A stretch of DNA of 64,000 bases, from contig JAFECG010000030.1 in the NCBI GenBank assembly GCA_018242215.1, forward strand, positions 101,587 to 165,586, written 5' to 3'. The notes under the pieces are model-generated. The model worked only from the letters and a program-made list of their open reading frames with translations, made no database searches and was not told the origin of the DNA. The stretch is from Pseudomonadota bacterium. Its GTDB lineage: Bacteria > Pseudomonadota > Alphaproteobacteria > Rhizobiales > Hyphomicrobiaceae. This document shows positions 35,107 through 45,419 of the stretch, one piece after another (positions within the stretch are counted from its first letter, which is position 1; every line of letters starts with the position of its first letter). Position numbers and translations under genes: made by a program.

Positions 35107-35863
35107 TTTGGCCGATGTTCTGGATCGCTTGGGTGACGAGAGACGAGAAGATCTCCAACATTGTTTTGTCGATTTGCAGAAGAAGGAAAAGTCCGCCGAG
35201 CACGACGAAAGGAGCCGATACAAAGTAGATCGGAATCTGCGGGACCATCTTGTTCAGGAAGCCGAACGCCAGGTTGACCGTCAGCGAATAGACGAGGAGG
35301 GCTGCGCTCAATTGCAGTGTCAACCGAAAGGCTGAATCGCACGTCGACACGATCATCTGCAGGTTCGGAGGCGCCGCAATCGCTAGTCCGACCTTAAGCG
35401 TCATATATGACCTTTGCAGCATGCGAATGACGTTGACGTGCTGATCAGTGATGAAGAACAGCACAACGGCGGGCGTAGTAACGAGAGACGCAAAAGGAGA
35501 CGAGGGATCATTGTTGTCGACCGCGTGGGAAAAGACGGAACCAAATCCAGCGAGATTCGCCATCGTGGTTGCCGCAAACTCGAGTGCCAGAAATAGAATG
35601 CGTACCAGGAAACCCAGCAGAATTCCCGTGAGCGTCTCGATGACGATCATCGCGAGCAGATTGCTTGGCGCTTCGCCCGTGGCAGGGCGCACGTCGTCGT
35701 AAACCAGTGGAGTCAGCGCGAGTGCCACTGCAATCGCGGCGAAGAGCCGAAGCTGAATGGGAATCCTATCGCTCGAGATTCCGGGCAGCACCATGAAACA
35801 AGCGCCCACGCGGCAGAAGACAAGCAGTGGAACTAACAGCGTCTCATGCGTGAAGGCCGTCAT
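35099..35863 (-). CDS. fliR: FliR, flagellar export gate protein
   Basis: FliR completes the FliP-FliQ-FliR gate. The 254-residue protein has about six hydrophobic helices and family segments: [59 protein letters not shown] and [12 protein letters not shown]. Its start overlaps the flhA stop by four bases and its stop overlaps the FliJ-like gene. Confidence 0.95.
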   Translation of the reverse strand: MTAFTHETLLVPLLVFCRVGACFMVLPGISSDRIPIQLRLFAAIAVALALTPLVYDDVRPATGEAPSNLLAMIVIETLTGILLGFLVRILFLALEFAATTMANLAGFGSVFSHAVDNNDPSSPFASLVTTPAVVLFFITDQHVNVIRMLQRSYMTLKVGLAIAAPPNLQMIVSTCDSAFRLTLQLSAALLVYSLTVNLAFGFLNKMVPQIPIYFVSAPFVVLGGLFLLLQIDKTMLEIFSSLVTQAIQNIGQNG

Positions 35864-37956
35864 GAAACGGAGCCAAGAGACTGGATCTGGACACCGCGGC
35901 TGATCTCAAGATGTGACAGGACCGGCAGCGTACCGTAGAGTCGCTCGGTCACGGTATGGACGTAAGGCCGAGTTTCCGCTGCCGTCACGAGAACGAATTG
36001 ATGTCCGGCATCCATCAGCGGCTGCACGACGCGCGCAAGATCGGCACCGAACTGTTCGATCAGGCGCGGTTCGATATCGAATTCGACAACTTCGCCCTTG
36101 ACGTCCCGTTTCAGGGCCTGATGGAACGCCAGCTCCCACTTGTTTCCAAGTCGGACGACCTTGAGGTAGTTGCCTTCGCTGAGATCGCCGCAAATCTGCG
36201 TCGCAAGACGCATGCGGACATGCTCCGAAATTTGTTCGGCCTTGCGCGAGAACGGCGCGATTTCGGCGACCGCTTCGAGAATGAGGTGCAGGTTCCGGAT
36301 CGAGACACGTTCGGCGAGAAGCATTTTGAGCACGCTCTGAAGGCCGGAATAGGAAATTTGCGAGGGGCAGATTTCTTCGAGAAGCTTGCGGTATTCGGGA
36401 TCGAGCCGTTCGAGGAGAGCGCGAAGATCGCGATACGAAAAGAGCTGCGCCAGGCTGTTGCGGATGACCTCGGCGACGTGCGTGAGCAAAACCGACGTAT
36501 TTTCGACCGGTACGAAACCATCGCGTTTCAGCGCGTTCGTGAAGATGTCGGGTATCCAGAGTGCCTTCATGCCGAATGCAGGTTCGCGCGTCTCGTCACC
36601 CGGCGCTTCGGGCTTCGGTCCATCGCCGACGACGACGAGCACATCGCCGAGCCGAAGTTCCGCGCTCGCAACGACCGTACCGTGGACCTTGATCTGATAA
36701 CTCTTGGGCGAGACGGAGAGATCCTCCGTGAGCCGAATCTCGGGAACGACGAATCCGTACTGTTTCGCGAACTTGCGCCGCATTTTAGCGACGCGTTGCG
36801 GAAGATCGCTGGTTGGCCGCATCAGCACCGTGGATATCTGCTTTCCGAAGCAGATCTCGATTTCAGTCGTCTTCAGTTGATCACGGATTGACTGTCGCGA
36901 TTGTTCTTCGGCGCTGGGCTGCTGGGTCGTCGTCTTCGCCTGTGCTGCGGCTTGCTCCGTGTTGGCCTTTTCTCGCAGAAGGCCAACGCTTACGAAGCTC
37001 AGAACACCGCCGAGCACGGCAAAGGGCAGAAGCGGCAATCCAGGTGCGAGCGCAAGCAACGACATGACGCCGCCGGCGACCATCAGCGCACGCGGATAGT
37101 TGCCGAGCTGCGCGATAATGATGCCTTCCGTTGATCCCTGCGTGCCGCCTTTGGAGACAAGAAGGCCCGCCGCGAGTGAAACGATAAGCGCCGGCATCTG
37201 TGTGACGAGACCGTCGCCGACAGAAAGTTTGACGAATGAATCGACCGCATGGTCGAAGGGCATGTCGTGCTGCGTCACGCCAATGATGATGCCACCGAAG
37301 ATATTGACGGCAGTGATGATGAGACCCGCGATCGCATCGCCGCGCACGAACTTCGAGGCGCCGTCCATGGCGCCGAAGAATTGGCTTTCCTCTTCGAGTT
37401 CCCGGCGTCGGCGAATGGCTTCTTTTTCGTCGATCGAGCCGGACGACAGATCGGCGTCGACGGCCATCTGCTTGCCCGGCAGCGAGTCGAGAGTGAATCG
37501 CGCACCGACTTCGGCAATACGAGTTGCACCTTTCGTGATGACGACGAAGTTGACCGTCACGAGAATGATGAAGACGATGATGCCGATGACGAAATTGCCG
37601 CCCATCACGAACTGCGCAAAACCAGCGATCACGTGACCGGCGGCGGTCGGTCCTTCCGCGCCCTCTGACAGTATCAGGCGCGTCGTCGCGACGTTGAGCG
37701 ATAGTCGAAGCAGCGTTGCGATCAAAAGGATGGTCGGAAAAGCGGAGAACTCAAGCGGCCGCCGGATCCACAGCGCTACCATCAGGATGACGATCGCCAG
37801 TGCGATCGAGAGCGCCAACCCGAGGTCCAGCATGAAGGCCGGGAGAGGCAGGAAGAGAATCGTCAGGATGCCCACGACGCCGACGGCTAGGCCCGCGTCG
37901 CGCTGACCAAGACCAAGATCGATGCCACCGCCCGCAGTGGTTTTCGTCGCTGCCAT
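35860..37956 (-). CDS. flhA: FlhA, flagellar export gate nonamer
   Basis: FlhA forms the cytoplasmic ring of the export gate and binds substrate-chaperone complexes. The 698-residue protein has the N-terminal membrane domain with about eight helices ([33 protein letters not shown], the FHIPEP-type stretch [20 protein letters not shown]). A large cytoplasmic domain follows ([39 protein letters not shown]). It is the first gene of the leftward operon flhA-fliR-fliJ-flgJ-flgN-unknown-unknown. flhB is not in the window. Confidence 0.97.
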   Translation of the reverse strand: MAATKTTAGGGIDLGLGQRDAGLAVGVVGILTILFLPLPAFMLDLGLALSIALAIVILMVALWIRRPLEFSAFPTILLIATLLRLSLNVATTRLILSEGAEGPTAAGHVIAGFAQFVMGGNFVIGIIVFIILVTVNFVVITKGATRIAEVGARFTLDSLPGKQMAVDADLSSGSIDEKEAIRRRRELEEESQFFGAMDGASKFVRGDAIAGLIITAVNIFGGIIIGVTQHDMPFDHAVDSFVKLSVGDGLVTQMPALIVSLAAGLLVSKGGTQGSTEGIIIAQLGNYPRALMVAGGVMSLLALAPGLPLLPFAVLGGVLSFVSVGLLREKANTEQAAAQAKTTTQQPSAEEQSRQSIRDQLKTTEIEICFGKQISTVLMRPTSDLPQRVAKMRRKFAKQYGFVVPEIRLTEDLSVSPKSYQIKVHGTVVASAELRLGDVLVVVGDGPKPEAPGDETREPAFGMKALWIPDIFTNALKRDGFVPVENTSVLLTHVAEVIRNSLAQLFSYRDLRALLERLDPEYRKLLEEICPSQISYSGLQSVLKMLLAERVSIRNLHLILEAVAEIAPFSRKAEQISEHVRMRLATQICGDLSEGNYLKVVRLGNKWELAFHQALKRDVKGEVVEFDIEPRLIEQFGADLARVVQPLMDAGHQFVLVTAAETRPYVHTVTERLYGTLPVLSHLEISRGVQIQSLGSVS

Positions 37957-38114
37957 GAAAAGAGATTCCCTCGCGCTTTGGCGGCGAGCTTCCTACCTGA
38001 AGCTTGCGCGAGGTCGTCATTGAAAGCGGGGCGAAGGAGAAAAATACCGGAACCGAGAAGTCTCTGAGAATTCAATAGGATGGGTGCCTTGCAGGTGCGC
38101 CTCTATCCCGTCGG

Positions 38115-39494
38115 CTACTTCGCAGCTTGCGCCACATGAAGCATCGTCTCCCCTGTCTCGTCGCGAGAGGCCGTATTCGATGCCGAGGTGTTCTTCCGGC
38201 CGATGCCAGTATATGTGAAGCCGAACTCTCGGGCGGCATCCGCGTCGAATACGTTCCTGAGATCGACGATTGTCTTGCCCTTCATTCGAACTTTGACGGC
38301 TTCGAGGTCGAGGGCCCGGAACTCGTTCCATTCCGTAATGACAACGAGGACATCCGCCCCCTCTGCAGCCTCGAGCGCGTTTTCGCACCAAGTGATTCCC
38401 GGAAGCAATGGCTCGGCTTGGCGACGGCCCTGAGGATCGCAGGCTCGCACCGTAGCGCCACGCTCCTGCAGCATCGGAACGATGACGAGACTCGGGGCGT
38501 CGCGCATGTCGTCGGTGTTCGGTTTGAACGTGAGCCCCAACACCGCAATCGTTTTGTTGCGAACGGAGCCGCCAGCAGCCTCTACAACGCGGATCGCCAT
38601 GGCGAGCTTGCGCTCGTGATTGACCCGATCGACCTGCTCGACGATGGAGACCGGCGATTTGGCTTCCCGGGCCGTTCGGATCAAGGCCGAAACATCCTTC
38701 GGGAAGCATGAGCCACCATATCCCGGGCCCGGATGCAGGAACTTGTCGCCGATGCGGCGGTCCTTGCCAATTGCAGAGGCAACCTCTTGGACGTCGGCAC
38801 CAAGATTTTCGCAGAGGTCCGCGATTTCGTTGATGAAGCTGATCTTGAGCGCGAGAAAGGCGTTGGCCGCGTACTTCGCGAGCTCGGCCGATTCACGTTC
38901 GACGAACATCACGGATGACCCGCGGAGCGCCAGTGGTTTGTAAAGGCGTCCCATCACTTCGCGGGCGCGCGCGTCATCTGTACCAACGAGAACCCGGTCG
39001 GGATGGGTGAAATCTTGGATGGCTGATCCCTCACGAAGGAATTCAGGATTCGAGCAAACCGCCACCTCGGCATCAGGCCGCTTGGCTTTGAGTCGTCGCT
39101 CGATCTCCCGGCTCGTCCCGACGGGTACAGTCGACTTCGTCGTAACAACGGTGAAGCCCTGAAGGTGTGGTGCAGCTTCTTCGACGGCCGTAAAGACATA
39201 GGAAAGATCGGCATACCCGTCGCCCCGTCGCATGGGCGTTCCGACTGCCAAAAAGACGACGTCGGCATCCGCGACCGCCGGACCCAGTTCATCGGTAAAG
39301 AGCAATCGTCCGGCTTTAATATTGCGCTCCATCAGCGCTTCGAGACCGGGCTCGTAAATGGGCGATCGCCCGGCTTTCATTTCAGCGAGCCGCTCCGGGT
39401 CTTTGTCGACGCACGTCACGGTCCAGCCGAAATCCGAAAAGCATGCGGCCGAGACAAGCCCAACATAGCCTGCGCCGACCATACAAATGTTCAT
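38115..39494 (-). CDS. UDP-glucose 6-dehydrogenase
   Basis: It oxidises UDP-glucose to UDP-glucuronate with two NAD+, for capsule, exopolysaccharide or lipid glycosylation. The roughly 459-residue protein has an N-terminal NAD-binding Rossmann start (NICMVGAGYVGLVSAACFSD), TVVTTKSTVPVGT, ANAFLALKISFINEIA and the catalytic Cys in PGYGGSCFPKDV. The C-terminal UDP-binding part contains VLGLTFKPNTDDMRDAP. I start at ATG 39494, 9 bases after AAGGG; a GTG two codons earlier is also possible. It is separated from flhA by 158 bases and probably has its own promoter. Confidence 0.95.
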   Translation of the reverse strand: MNICMVGAGYVGLVSAACFSDFGWTVTCVDKDPERLAEMKAGRSPIYEPGLEALMERNIKAGRLLFTDELGPAVADADVVFLAVGTPMRRGDGYADLSYVFTAVEEAAPHLQGFTVVTTKSTVPVGTSREIERRLKAKRPDAEVAVCSNPEFLREGSAIQDFTHPDRVLVGTDDARAREVMGRLYKPLALRGSSVMFVERESAELAKYAANAFLALKISFINEIADLCENLGADVQEVASAIGKDRRIGDKFLHPGPGYGGSCFPKDVSALIRTAREAKSPVSIVEQVDRVNHERKLAMAIRVVEAAGGSVRNKTIAVLGLTFKPNTDDMRDAPSLVIVPMLQERGATVRACDPQGRRQAEPLLPGITWCENALEAAEGADVLVVITEWNEFRALDLEAVKVRMKGKTIVDLRNVFDADAAREFGFTYTGIGRKNTSASNTASRDETGETMLHVAQAAK

Positions 39495-39799
39495 AGTCAC
39501 GATCCCTTGCTGCCGGAAAAGCGGCCGTCCACTCTGGTCAGATGTAACATCGGCGCGAAATATTTGAAATTGCGGCGATTCAAGACTGCACCGCCAAACT
39601 CAAATATTGGCATAAGCCCCTAACGCCATGTCCGCGGACCTGCAAGGGCGGTGCCAGCCTGATGATCTCCGCGCCAATTGCCGCGCCAGAGCCGATACAG
39701 GCGACTTAGCAGCGCCAAATCTTGCGTTGATGGATATCAATCCCACGGCGCCGGAGAATGCGCTATCCGGGGAACGGAGTTCGGAGGGGAGCGAAAGAG
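39495..39799. other. Divergent intergenic region, UDP-glucose dehydrogenase and small membrane protein
   Basis: About 305 bases between divergent starts. Small overlapping open frames exist but read as noise. The start at 39800 is preceded by GGGGAGCGAAAGAG. No operator or RNA element was recognised. Confidence 0.4.
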
Positions 39800-40063
39800 A
39801 TGGATCCACATTTCTGGCCATCGATGTATCCGGGGGTTATCGTTGGCATTCTTTACGGCCTCTCGCTACGCGGCGTTTTCAATACTGTCATTTCGGCGCT
39901 TGGCGGGCTGATCGGCGCGGCTATAGCCTATGGAATACTGACAACTGCCAACATGAACAACGGACTTCCGTCAGTCATAGGACTGACGCTGGCGGCCTTC
40001 ATTGGCGCCTACCTTTTGACAGGCGCTCTCCGACGGCTTTCCGGCGCTGCTCCGAAGCCTTGA
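39800..40063 (+). CDS. Small membrane protein, unknown
   Basis: An 87-residue protein with three hydrophobic stretches (about 10-25, 29-46 and 54-76): YPGVIVGILYGLSLRG, ISALGGLIGAAIAYGIL and VIGLTLAAFIGAYLLTG. I start at ATG 39800 because GGAG lies upstream and the membrane part begins shortly after; the frame is open to 39758. The family is not recognised. It stands alone between the dehydrogenase and the glycosyltransferase, 180 bases before the latter. Confidence 0.7.
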   Translation: MDPHFWPSMYPGVIVGILYGLSLRGVFNTVISALGGLIGAAIAYGILTTANMNNGLPSVIGLTLAAFIGAYLLTGALRRLSGAAPKP

Positions 40064-40243
40064 GCTGCGACAAAGCGTCGGGATATGTTCGGAAACGACG
40101 TACTACGTTCATTTCATATAAGTGTGGATGAGCAGCAACTTTTCGAGAGAGAAGGTAGTTGTCGCAAAGATGTCGTGCAACCGTCGTCGATATTTCATTG
40201 AATCCTGAAATGCAGCGGTTCCATTCTTGTTGACGGAGGAGCT

Positions 40244-41419
40244 ATGGCCGATCTTGTCACGGCGGCGGCTCTGATCTTCTGCATCCTAGCGATAGCAACG
40301 CATCTCGTCACTGTCGCTCTCGCACTCTATCGAAATGCAACGCCACGAACGCGGGCGAGCGCCAGAGGTGCCGAACCGGTGAGCGTCGTGCGTCCCGTCT
40401 GCGGCGTCGACCACTTCGATGAAATGACGCTGCGCTCGACTTTCGAGCTCGACGCAACGAACTACGAAATCATTTTCTGTGCCGCACGCGAAGATGATCC
40501 GGCCGTCCCTCTCGTTCGTAATCTCATGGCCGACTATCCACGGGTTGAGGCGCAGCTGCTCGTCGGCGACGACCGGCCGACAAGCAATCCGAAGCTCAAC
40601 AATATCGTGAAAGGCTGGGCTGCTGCCCGCCACCGGTGGATCGTCCTCGCGGACAACAATGTTCTGATGCCCGCGCAATATCTGGACGACCTCTTCAGAA
40701 ACTTCGGGCCAGACGTCGGCCTTGTATGTTCGCCGCCTGTCGGAAGTCATCCGATCGGCTTTTGGGCCGAACTCGAGTGCGCGTTCCTCAACACCTATCA
40801 GGCGCGCTGGCAATGTGCCGCCGATACGGTCGGCTTCGGATTTGCTCAGGGCAAATCGATGCTTTGGCGTCGCGACATTCTAGACGAGGCCGGCGGCATC
40901 GAAGCGCTTGGCGCGGAGATCGCCGAGGACGCAGCGGCGACGAAGATCGTACGGGCCCACGGACTTGATGTTCGACTCGTCGATCGCCCGTTCGAGCAAC
41001 CTCTCGGGCTCCGCACCTGGACGCAGGTCTGGGACAGGCAGGTACGATGGGCGAGGTTGCGGCGCGCAACTTTCCCGCTTTTCTATGCGCCCGAGATTCT
41101 CTCAGGAACTTCGTTGCCCGCGTTAGCGGCCATCATTGCAAGCACAGGCTTGGATGTGAGTCCGCTTCCGCCGCTCCTTGGACTTCTCTCGATATGGTAT
41201 GGAGCGGAAGCGATGCTTGCCGGCGTCGCCGGTTGGCACATGCGATGGCAATCGCCTTTGGCGTGGATGCTGCGCGACGCCTTGCTGCCTGTCCTGTGGG
41301 TCGAAGGATGGGTCGGAAACACCTTCGTCTGGCGCGGCAATGATATGAGTGTCGCGAAAGGCGAGGAAGACCCAGTCGCGAATTCCCGCCGGGAACTCGC
41401 TGTCACTTCGAAAGTCTGA
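40244..41419 (+). CDS. GT21-like glycosyltransferase (ceramide glucosyltransferase/HpnI type)
   Basis: A 391-residue membrane-associated family 2/21 glycosyltransferase. It has one N-terminal helix, the GT-A domain with EDDPAVPLVRNL as first Asp motif, ADNNVLMP at the second Asp site, AEDAAATKIVRAHG as third, and RQVRW as the Q/RxxRW motif. Two or three C-terminal hydrophobic helices follow. Relatives glucosylate ceramide or hopanoid lipids. The second motif reads DNN where many relatives have DSD, so substrate or metal use may differ. GACGGAGGAGCT is a strong ribosome site. No other hopanoid gene is nearby. Confidence 0.82.
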   Translation: MADLVTAAALIFCILAIATHLVTVALALYRNATPRTRASARGAEPVSVVRPVCGVDHFDEMTLRSTFELDATNYEIIFCAAREDDPAVPLVRNLMADYPRVEAQLLVGDDRPTSNPKLNNIVKGWAAARHRWIVLADNNVLMPAQYLDDLFRNFGPDVGLVCSPPVGSHPIGFWAELECAFLNTYQARWQCAADTVGFGFAQGKSMLWRRDILDEAGGIEALGAEIAEDAAATKIVRAHGLDVRLVDRPFEQPLGLRTWTQVWDRQVRWARLRRATFPLFYAPEILSGTSLPALAAIIASTGLDVSPLPPLLGLLSIWYGAEAMLAGVAGWHMRWQSPLAWMLRDALLPVLWVEGWVGNTFVWRGNDMSVAKGEEDPVANSRRELAVTSKV

Positions 41420-41431
41420 ACGATCTGGCAT

Positions 41432-41460
41432 CCACCGCACGAGGCTTCCAACGGCGGTGG
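41432..41460. terminator. Hairpin between convergent genes
   Basis: CCACCGC (41432-41438) pairs with GCGGTGG (41454-41460). It lies between the stops of the glycosyltransferase and the convergent phosphatase-like gene. No strong T-run follows on either side, so the terminator role is probable rather than sure. Confidence 0.4.
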
Positions 41461-41463
41461 TAT

Positions 41464-43299
41464 CTATTTCACGTTGGCGACCCCTGCTTCGGGATGGAGA
41501 CCGACCGTGCGGCCTTCGAAGCCGGCCGCATCGAAGTACCTCGTTTCGCCTGCGAGCTGATAATTCAAAATGGTCCGAAGTCCCGCGGGCGATGGCTCAG
41601 ATATGAGCGTCTTGCGCTCCCATTCCGGCATCGACCCGTTCGGGAACGCCTCGACGAGTGGCCGCCCGACGAGCTTGCCGTGGCTCGCCGGCAGAAGTCC
41701 CAGGAGGGCAGCAATCGTTTTCCCGATGTCCGCGTTGCTTGCTGGCGTCTGGTCGACAAAACCGTGTTTGAAGTCCGGGCCGAGCGCCGCCATGAAATTC
41801 GCCGTATCGGCACGACTGAAGCTGCCGTGCATCCCCTGCCCCTGCTGCAGCCCCGTGTCCGCCACCTCCACTGTGCAGGTGGTGGGATGCGAGCACCCGG
41901 TCGAAAAGCTCTTGAAGTTCACGATGATCGACGGCCGCAGCATTCGCGCAGCGCCCTCAAGATTGACGGCGCTCAAGGGCAGCGTACCGGCAAACCGCCC
42001 CAAATCGTCATCGACGAAAATTCCGCTGACATAATCGTGAGCCAGCAAAGCATTTATCGTCTTCTGTGTCAGTCCGGGATCACTCCCCGGAATATAAACG
42101 AGGTCCGATCCGCCGTTGGCAGCAACGATTAACTTCGGCGCATCGGGATCGTCGCCGATGTAGCCGTTGCCATCGATCGGGTGCGTCCCGGCTTCGACCT
42201 TCGCATTGCCATTGTCGGGATCGTAGAGCGGTAGGCCGAGTGCGCTGGCGATGTCGATGGCAAGGAAGCCAGGCGGCAAGAGCGCCGGCGGAACGTCCGG
42301 ATAACTCTCCTTCGCTGCGCCACTGGTCTGGCTCTGCTTCGAGATCGTTGAGAAGCCATGATCTGACGAAACGATGATGTCGGTCGTGTCGGCAAGCCCG
42401 AGTTCGGTGAGCGTCCGTCGGATCGTCGCGAGATTGGAATCGGCATTTCGAATGGCCGCTAACGACGTCGGCCCGTTGATTCCAGGCTCGAGCCTCAGAA
42501 AGCTGTCGCCCTGGTTATGCTGCGTCCCGTCCGGATCGCGGGACCAGAAGACGATGACGAATGGCTTTCCCTCTTTCCTGAACTTCGGCAGAATCACTTT
42601 GGTCAATGCTTGAACGAAATAGCCCTGCTGGGCGACGTTGGCATCTTTGGTTCCGGGCGTTTTGAAATCGCCGCTGTCTTTATTCGTCAGCCGTCCCGGC
42701 GCTTCGGTCGGAAGGCCTTCGGCTTTGAGGCCGTCGCTGAGCCATGGCGCGAGCGGGATTCCGACAGGAGTTCCAGTAGCGTCGTCGATGATGACGCTTT
42801 GTCCGCCATCGCGCGACGTATGATCGAAAATCAACGTCGGCCCGATTTTGCCGACTGCCGCTGTGTTGAATCCCGATCGATGCGCAACATGCAGAATTGT
42901 TTCCTCGTCGATGAAGTTGCCCGAGAAATGATCGTCAAGGTCGCCGAGGATGCCATCGTTTTCGATGAACGATATGCGCGCCGACTTAGCCGACCGGATC
43001 GGAAAACCCGCATATAGAACGTTTCCGAAAACGCCGGTGTCACCGAGATAATGCCCCGTAGCCATCCCACTCGAGTTCGGCATTGTGAATGTCGGAAAAA
43101 GGGAATGGCTGTTGGCGAAGTTGACGCCTTGGTCGCGGATTTCGGCGAATGTCGGCGCAGTGTCGTGTGTCACCATCTCTTGGCGCAGGCCATCGGGGAC
43201 GAACAGCACGACATTGTGCTTCGAGGCATCAGCAAGAGCGTGCGCGGCGCCAAAAAAAACAGCGAAGAAAACGTATGTTAAAACTCTCTTCAGCATCAT
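41464..43299 (-). CDS. Exported alkaline-phosphatase-superfamily enzyme (phosphodiesterase/nucleotide pyrophosphatase type)
   Basis: A 611-residue protein with a signal peptide (residues 1-25, LTYVFFAVFFGAAHALA). The catalytic fold of the alkaline phosphatase superfamily is present: metal Asp in VLFVPDGLRQEM, nucleophile Thr in PTFTMPNSSGMATG, metal ligands in FWSRDPDGTQHNQGD and SSDHGFST, and a late His in QGMHGSFSR. It probably hydrolyses phosphate esters or diesters in the periplasm; the substrate is unknown. It lies 80 bases downstream of the CorA-like gene on the same strand. Confidence 0.85.
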   Translation of the reverse strand: MMLKRVLTYVFFAVFFGAAHALADASKHNVVLFVPDGLRQEMVTHDTAPTFAEIRDQGVNFANSHSLFPTFTMPNSSGMATGHYLGDTGVFGNVLYAGFPIRSAKSARISFIENDGILGDLDDHFSGNFIDEETILHVAHRSGFNTAAVGKIGPTLIFDHTSRDGGQSVIIDDATGTPVGIPLAPWLSDGLKAEGLPTEAPGRLTNKDSGDFKTPGTKDANVAQQGYFVQALTKVILPKFRKEGKPFVIVFWSRDPDGTQHNQGDSFLRLEPGINGPTSLAAIRNADSNLATIRRTLTELGLADTTDIIVSSDHGFSTISKQSQTSGAAKESYPDVPPALLPPGFLAIDIASALGLPLYDPDNGNAKVEAGTHPIDGNGYIGDDPDAPKLIVAANGGSDLVYIPGSDPGLTQKTINALLAHDYVSGIFVDDDLGRFAGTLPLSAVNLEGAARMLRPSIIVNFKSFSTGCSHPTTCTVEVADTGLQQGQGMHGSFSRADTANFMAALGPDFKHGFVDQTPASNADIGKTIAALLGLLPASHGKLVGRPLVEAFPNGSMPEWERKTLISEPSPAGLRTILNYQLAGETRYFDAAGFEGRTVGLHPEAGVANVK

Positions 43300-43379
43300 C
43301 TCTTAATGCCCCGCCGTGGATGAGCAGACAGACCGAACGTCTAGATGGCCGCTAGAAACGGACGGCCGCCACCGCACAG

Positions 43380-45056
43380 TCAATTTCTCGATGCTCGAAG
43401 GAATTTCGGAAGCCAATTCGCGGTGCCGTCCGACAGCGATTCCATCAGGTCGGACAGCCAACGCGATTTCGCAATCGCAAGCAACGTCAGGATCAGCGTC
43501 GGCACGAGAACGGCCATAAACGCCTCGATGCGCCACGGCGTCGGCTGATCGGACCACGCCAGGATGTTCATTCCGAGAAAGCCAGTGACAGTCGTGCCGA
43601 TGAGGCCGAGGGTCGTCACGACGGTCAGACGCGTCATCGTATCGCTCTGCCGGCGCATGGCTTCGTTCTCCAGGAATTCGCTCATCTCTTGGATCTCCTG
43701 CCGAATGTCATCGTAAAGGCGGTCGATATCGAGATGCGAGCGGCAGAGCGCAAAGATGTCATGCGCCTGGGTCTGATTACTGACCGAATAAAACCAGTAG
43801 CGGTGCGTGAACCTGAGGAAGGTTTGGAGCGCGCGTCGCGATGCGGCTCGAAAAGCCGGAATGGCCGTTTTGTCGTTCGCATCGAGTCGGCTCATCGCTC
43901 CCGTTAAACGATCCGAGAACATCAGGAGCGACGCCTTATGAAAGTGCGCGATCAGAAAGACGAGGAAGTGCTCATGCCGGAAACTATTGAGGCAACCGTG
44001 ATTCGGGTCGACGAAGAACGGATTGTCGGCGCTGCCGGTCACCACGAGGGCGTGTCCGCATGACATGTAACGGCTTTGTGGCCATTCGATTTCGTTGTGT
44101 TGACCGAAGTAACGATCATAGCAGTATCGCTCTTCGAAATCTTCAAGATGACGCTGCGAAAAAGGAAGCTCCGAGCAATCCCCAGGCCCCGATGCGAAAG
44201 CCAGCCGGATGTAATCGGCGCGAGTAAGATCGCTTCCGGACTTCGCCGCAATGAGTGCCATTTGCGGCATGCGATAATATTCAAGCTGCTTGTAGCGGGG
44301 CGCGCCGGCTTGATCGGAATGGTGCGGTACCAACGGGTGCAGCAGAAATTGCCAATGCTCCGCCACGCGAGCTGCCCTCTTGGCGCAAACCTGCGTCAGA
44401 AACCTCTCGCGATTTTCGTAATCGGAAACTGAAAGCACGTGTCCGTCGCCCGCGAGGAATTCGACCTTGACAGGGCAATGTCCCGCCACGCCCGTCCTTT
44501 CCCAATATGCCGGGTGGGTTCGGCCGAGGCGGAACATCACGTCCTGAGCATCGGCAAGACGGATATCATCGCAATGGAGTTCAAGGGCCAGGATCGCGAT
44601 ATCGATCTCGAAGAAGAAGTAGAGATCGACGTGCGCAACTTTGAGTACGACGGCTTCCGCGCCCGGAGTGAGCACGACACGCACGGATTGAACGTCGGTC
44701 CGCCGAAATGTCGTGATGGGGCTTTCGGACGTTACTGAGCCGGCGGCCTTTCCTCGCCCGCTGCCATAAAGGAATCGCTGCACCGGGGGCAGGAAGGTCA
44801 CGAATTCATTGTAGTGGCGCTCCTGAAAATCCTTCGGATCGCCCGTGAATTCGTCGTCGAGCACTTTCCAGGGATTGTCGGGCTCGAGCGCTGCAAGCAC
44901 CGCAGCAAAATCGTGATGAACCGCCTCGGGCTTCGTCGGCACCAGTTCCACGGGCCAAAGTAAAATTTGCCGGAATGGGCCGACGCGCTTGTCCGCTGAT
45001 GGGCGCGGCGCGATTTCGGTTTCGGGCGGGGTCACGACCTGCGCCTCTTCGAGCAT
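43380..45056 (-). CDS. CorA-like protein with a long N-terminal domain
   Basis: A 558-residue protein. The C-terminal 80 residues are those of CorA-type divalent cation channels: a long helix, a first membrane helix ending TGFLGMNIL with the GMN signature at about 495-497, and a second membrane helix around 511-530. The first 420 residues look like an enlarged cytoplasmic funnel (VHVDLYFFFEIDIAILALELH is split here by family-unlike insertions, and HNEIEWPQSRYMSCGHAL is present). That is longer than standard CorA (about 320). Mg2+ or other metal transport is likely but not certain. Confidence 0.8.
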   Translation of the reverse strand: MLEEAQVVTPPETEIAPRPSADKRVGPFRQILLWPVELVPTKPEAVHHDFAAVLAALEPDNPWKVLDDEFTGDPKDFQERHYNEFVTFLPPVQRFLYGSGRGKAAGSVTSESPITTFRRTDVQSVRVVLTPGAEAVVLKVAHVDLYFFFEIDIAILALELHCDDIRLADAQDVMFRLGRTHPAYWERTGVAGHCPVKVEFLAGDGHVLSVSDYENRERFLTQVCAKRAARVAEHWQFLLHPLVPHHSDQAGAPRYKQLEYYRMPQMALIAAKSGSDLTRADYIRLAFASGPGDCSELPFSQRHLEDFEERYCYDRYFGQHNEIEWPQSRYMSCGHALVVTGSADNPFFVDPNHGCLNSFRHEHFLVFLIAHFHKASLLMFSDRLTGAMSRLDANDKTAIPAFRAASRRALQTFLRFTHRYWFYSVSNQTQAHDIFALCRSHLDIDRLYDDIRQEIQEMSEFLENEAMRRQSDTMTRLTVVTTLGLIGTTVTGFLGMNILAWSDQPTPWRIEAFMAVLVPTLILTLLAIAKSRWLSDLMESLSDGTANWLPKFLRASRN

Positions 45057-45419
45057 GTGAACCTCGGATTGCTATCGGCGTGCGCTCGCCAAATCTCTTT
45101 TTTCTTGAGCCATCGAGCAGGTCTTTCGCCATGATGGCTACCCGACGGCAAAAAGTTCGCGCGGTTCGTGCCGCCGGAAGGTGCCGCTTACCATTGCCGA
45201 AGTGCGTGACAGTTATGCGACGTAATTGAATTCATTGAGGATTGCGACCTTCAGCCGGCGTTGATGGCCATCATCATCATGCCCCGGGTGCACTCGCATT
45301 CTCTGGCAAACGAAAGGTCGCTACAAGAACTGCATAGAAACATTGTTTCTTCAGGATGGAAATTTCGCGCCGAGTGTGTCAGAGCAGACGGCCAAAAATT
45401 GCGGAGCACAGGGGGCAGT
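45057..45419. other. Divergent intergenic region
   Basis: About 360 bases between the leftward CorA-like gene and the rightward amidotransferase. The open frame that runs from 45261 into the amidotransferase is not believed upstream of 45420. No convincing promoter, RNA or small gene was seen. Confidence 0.4.
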
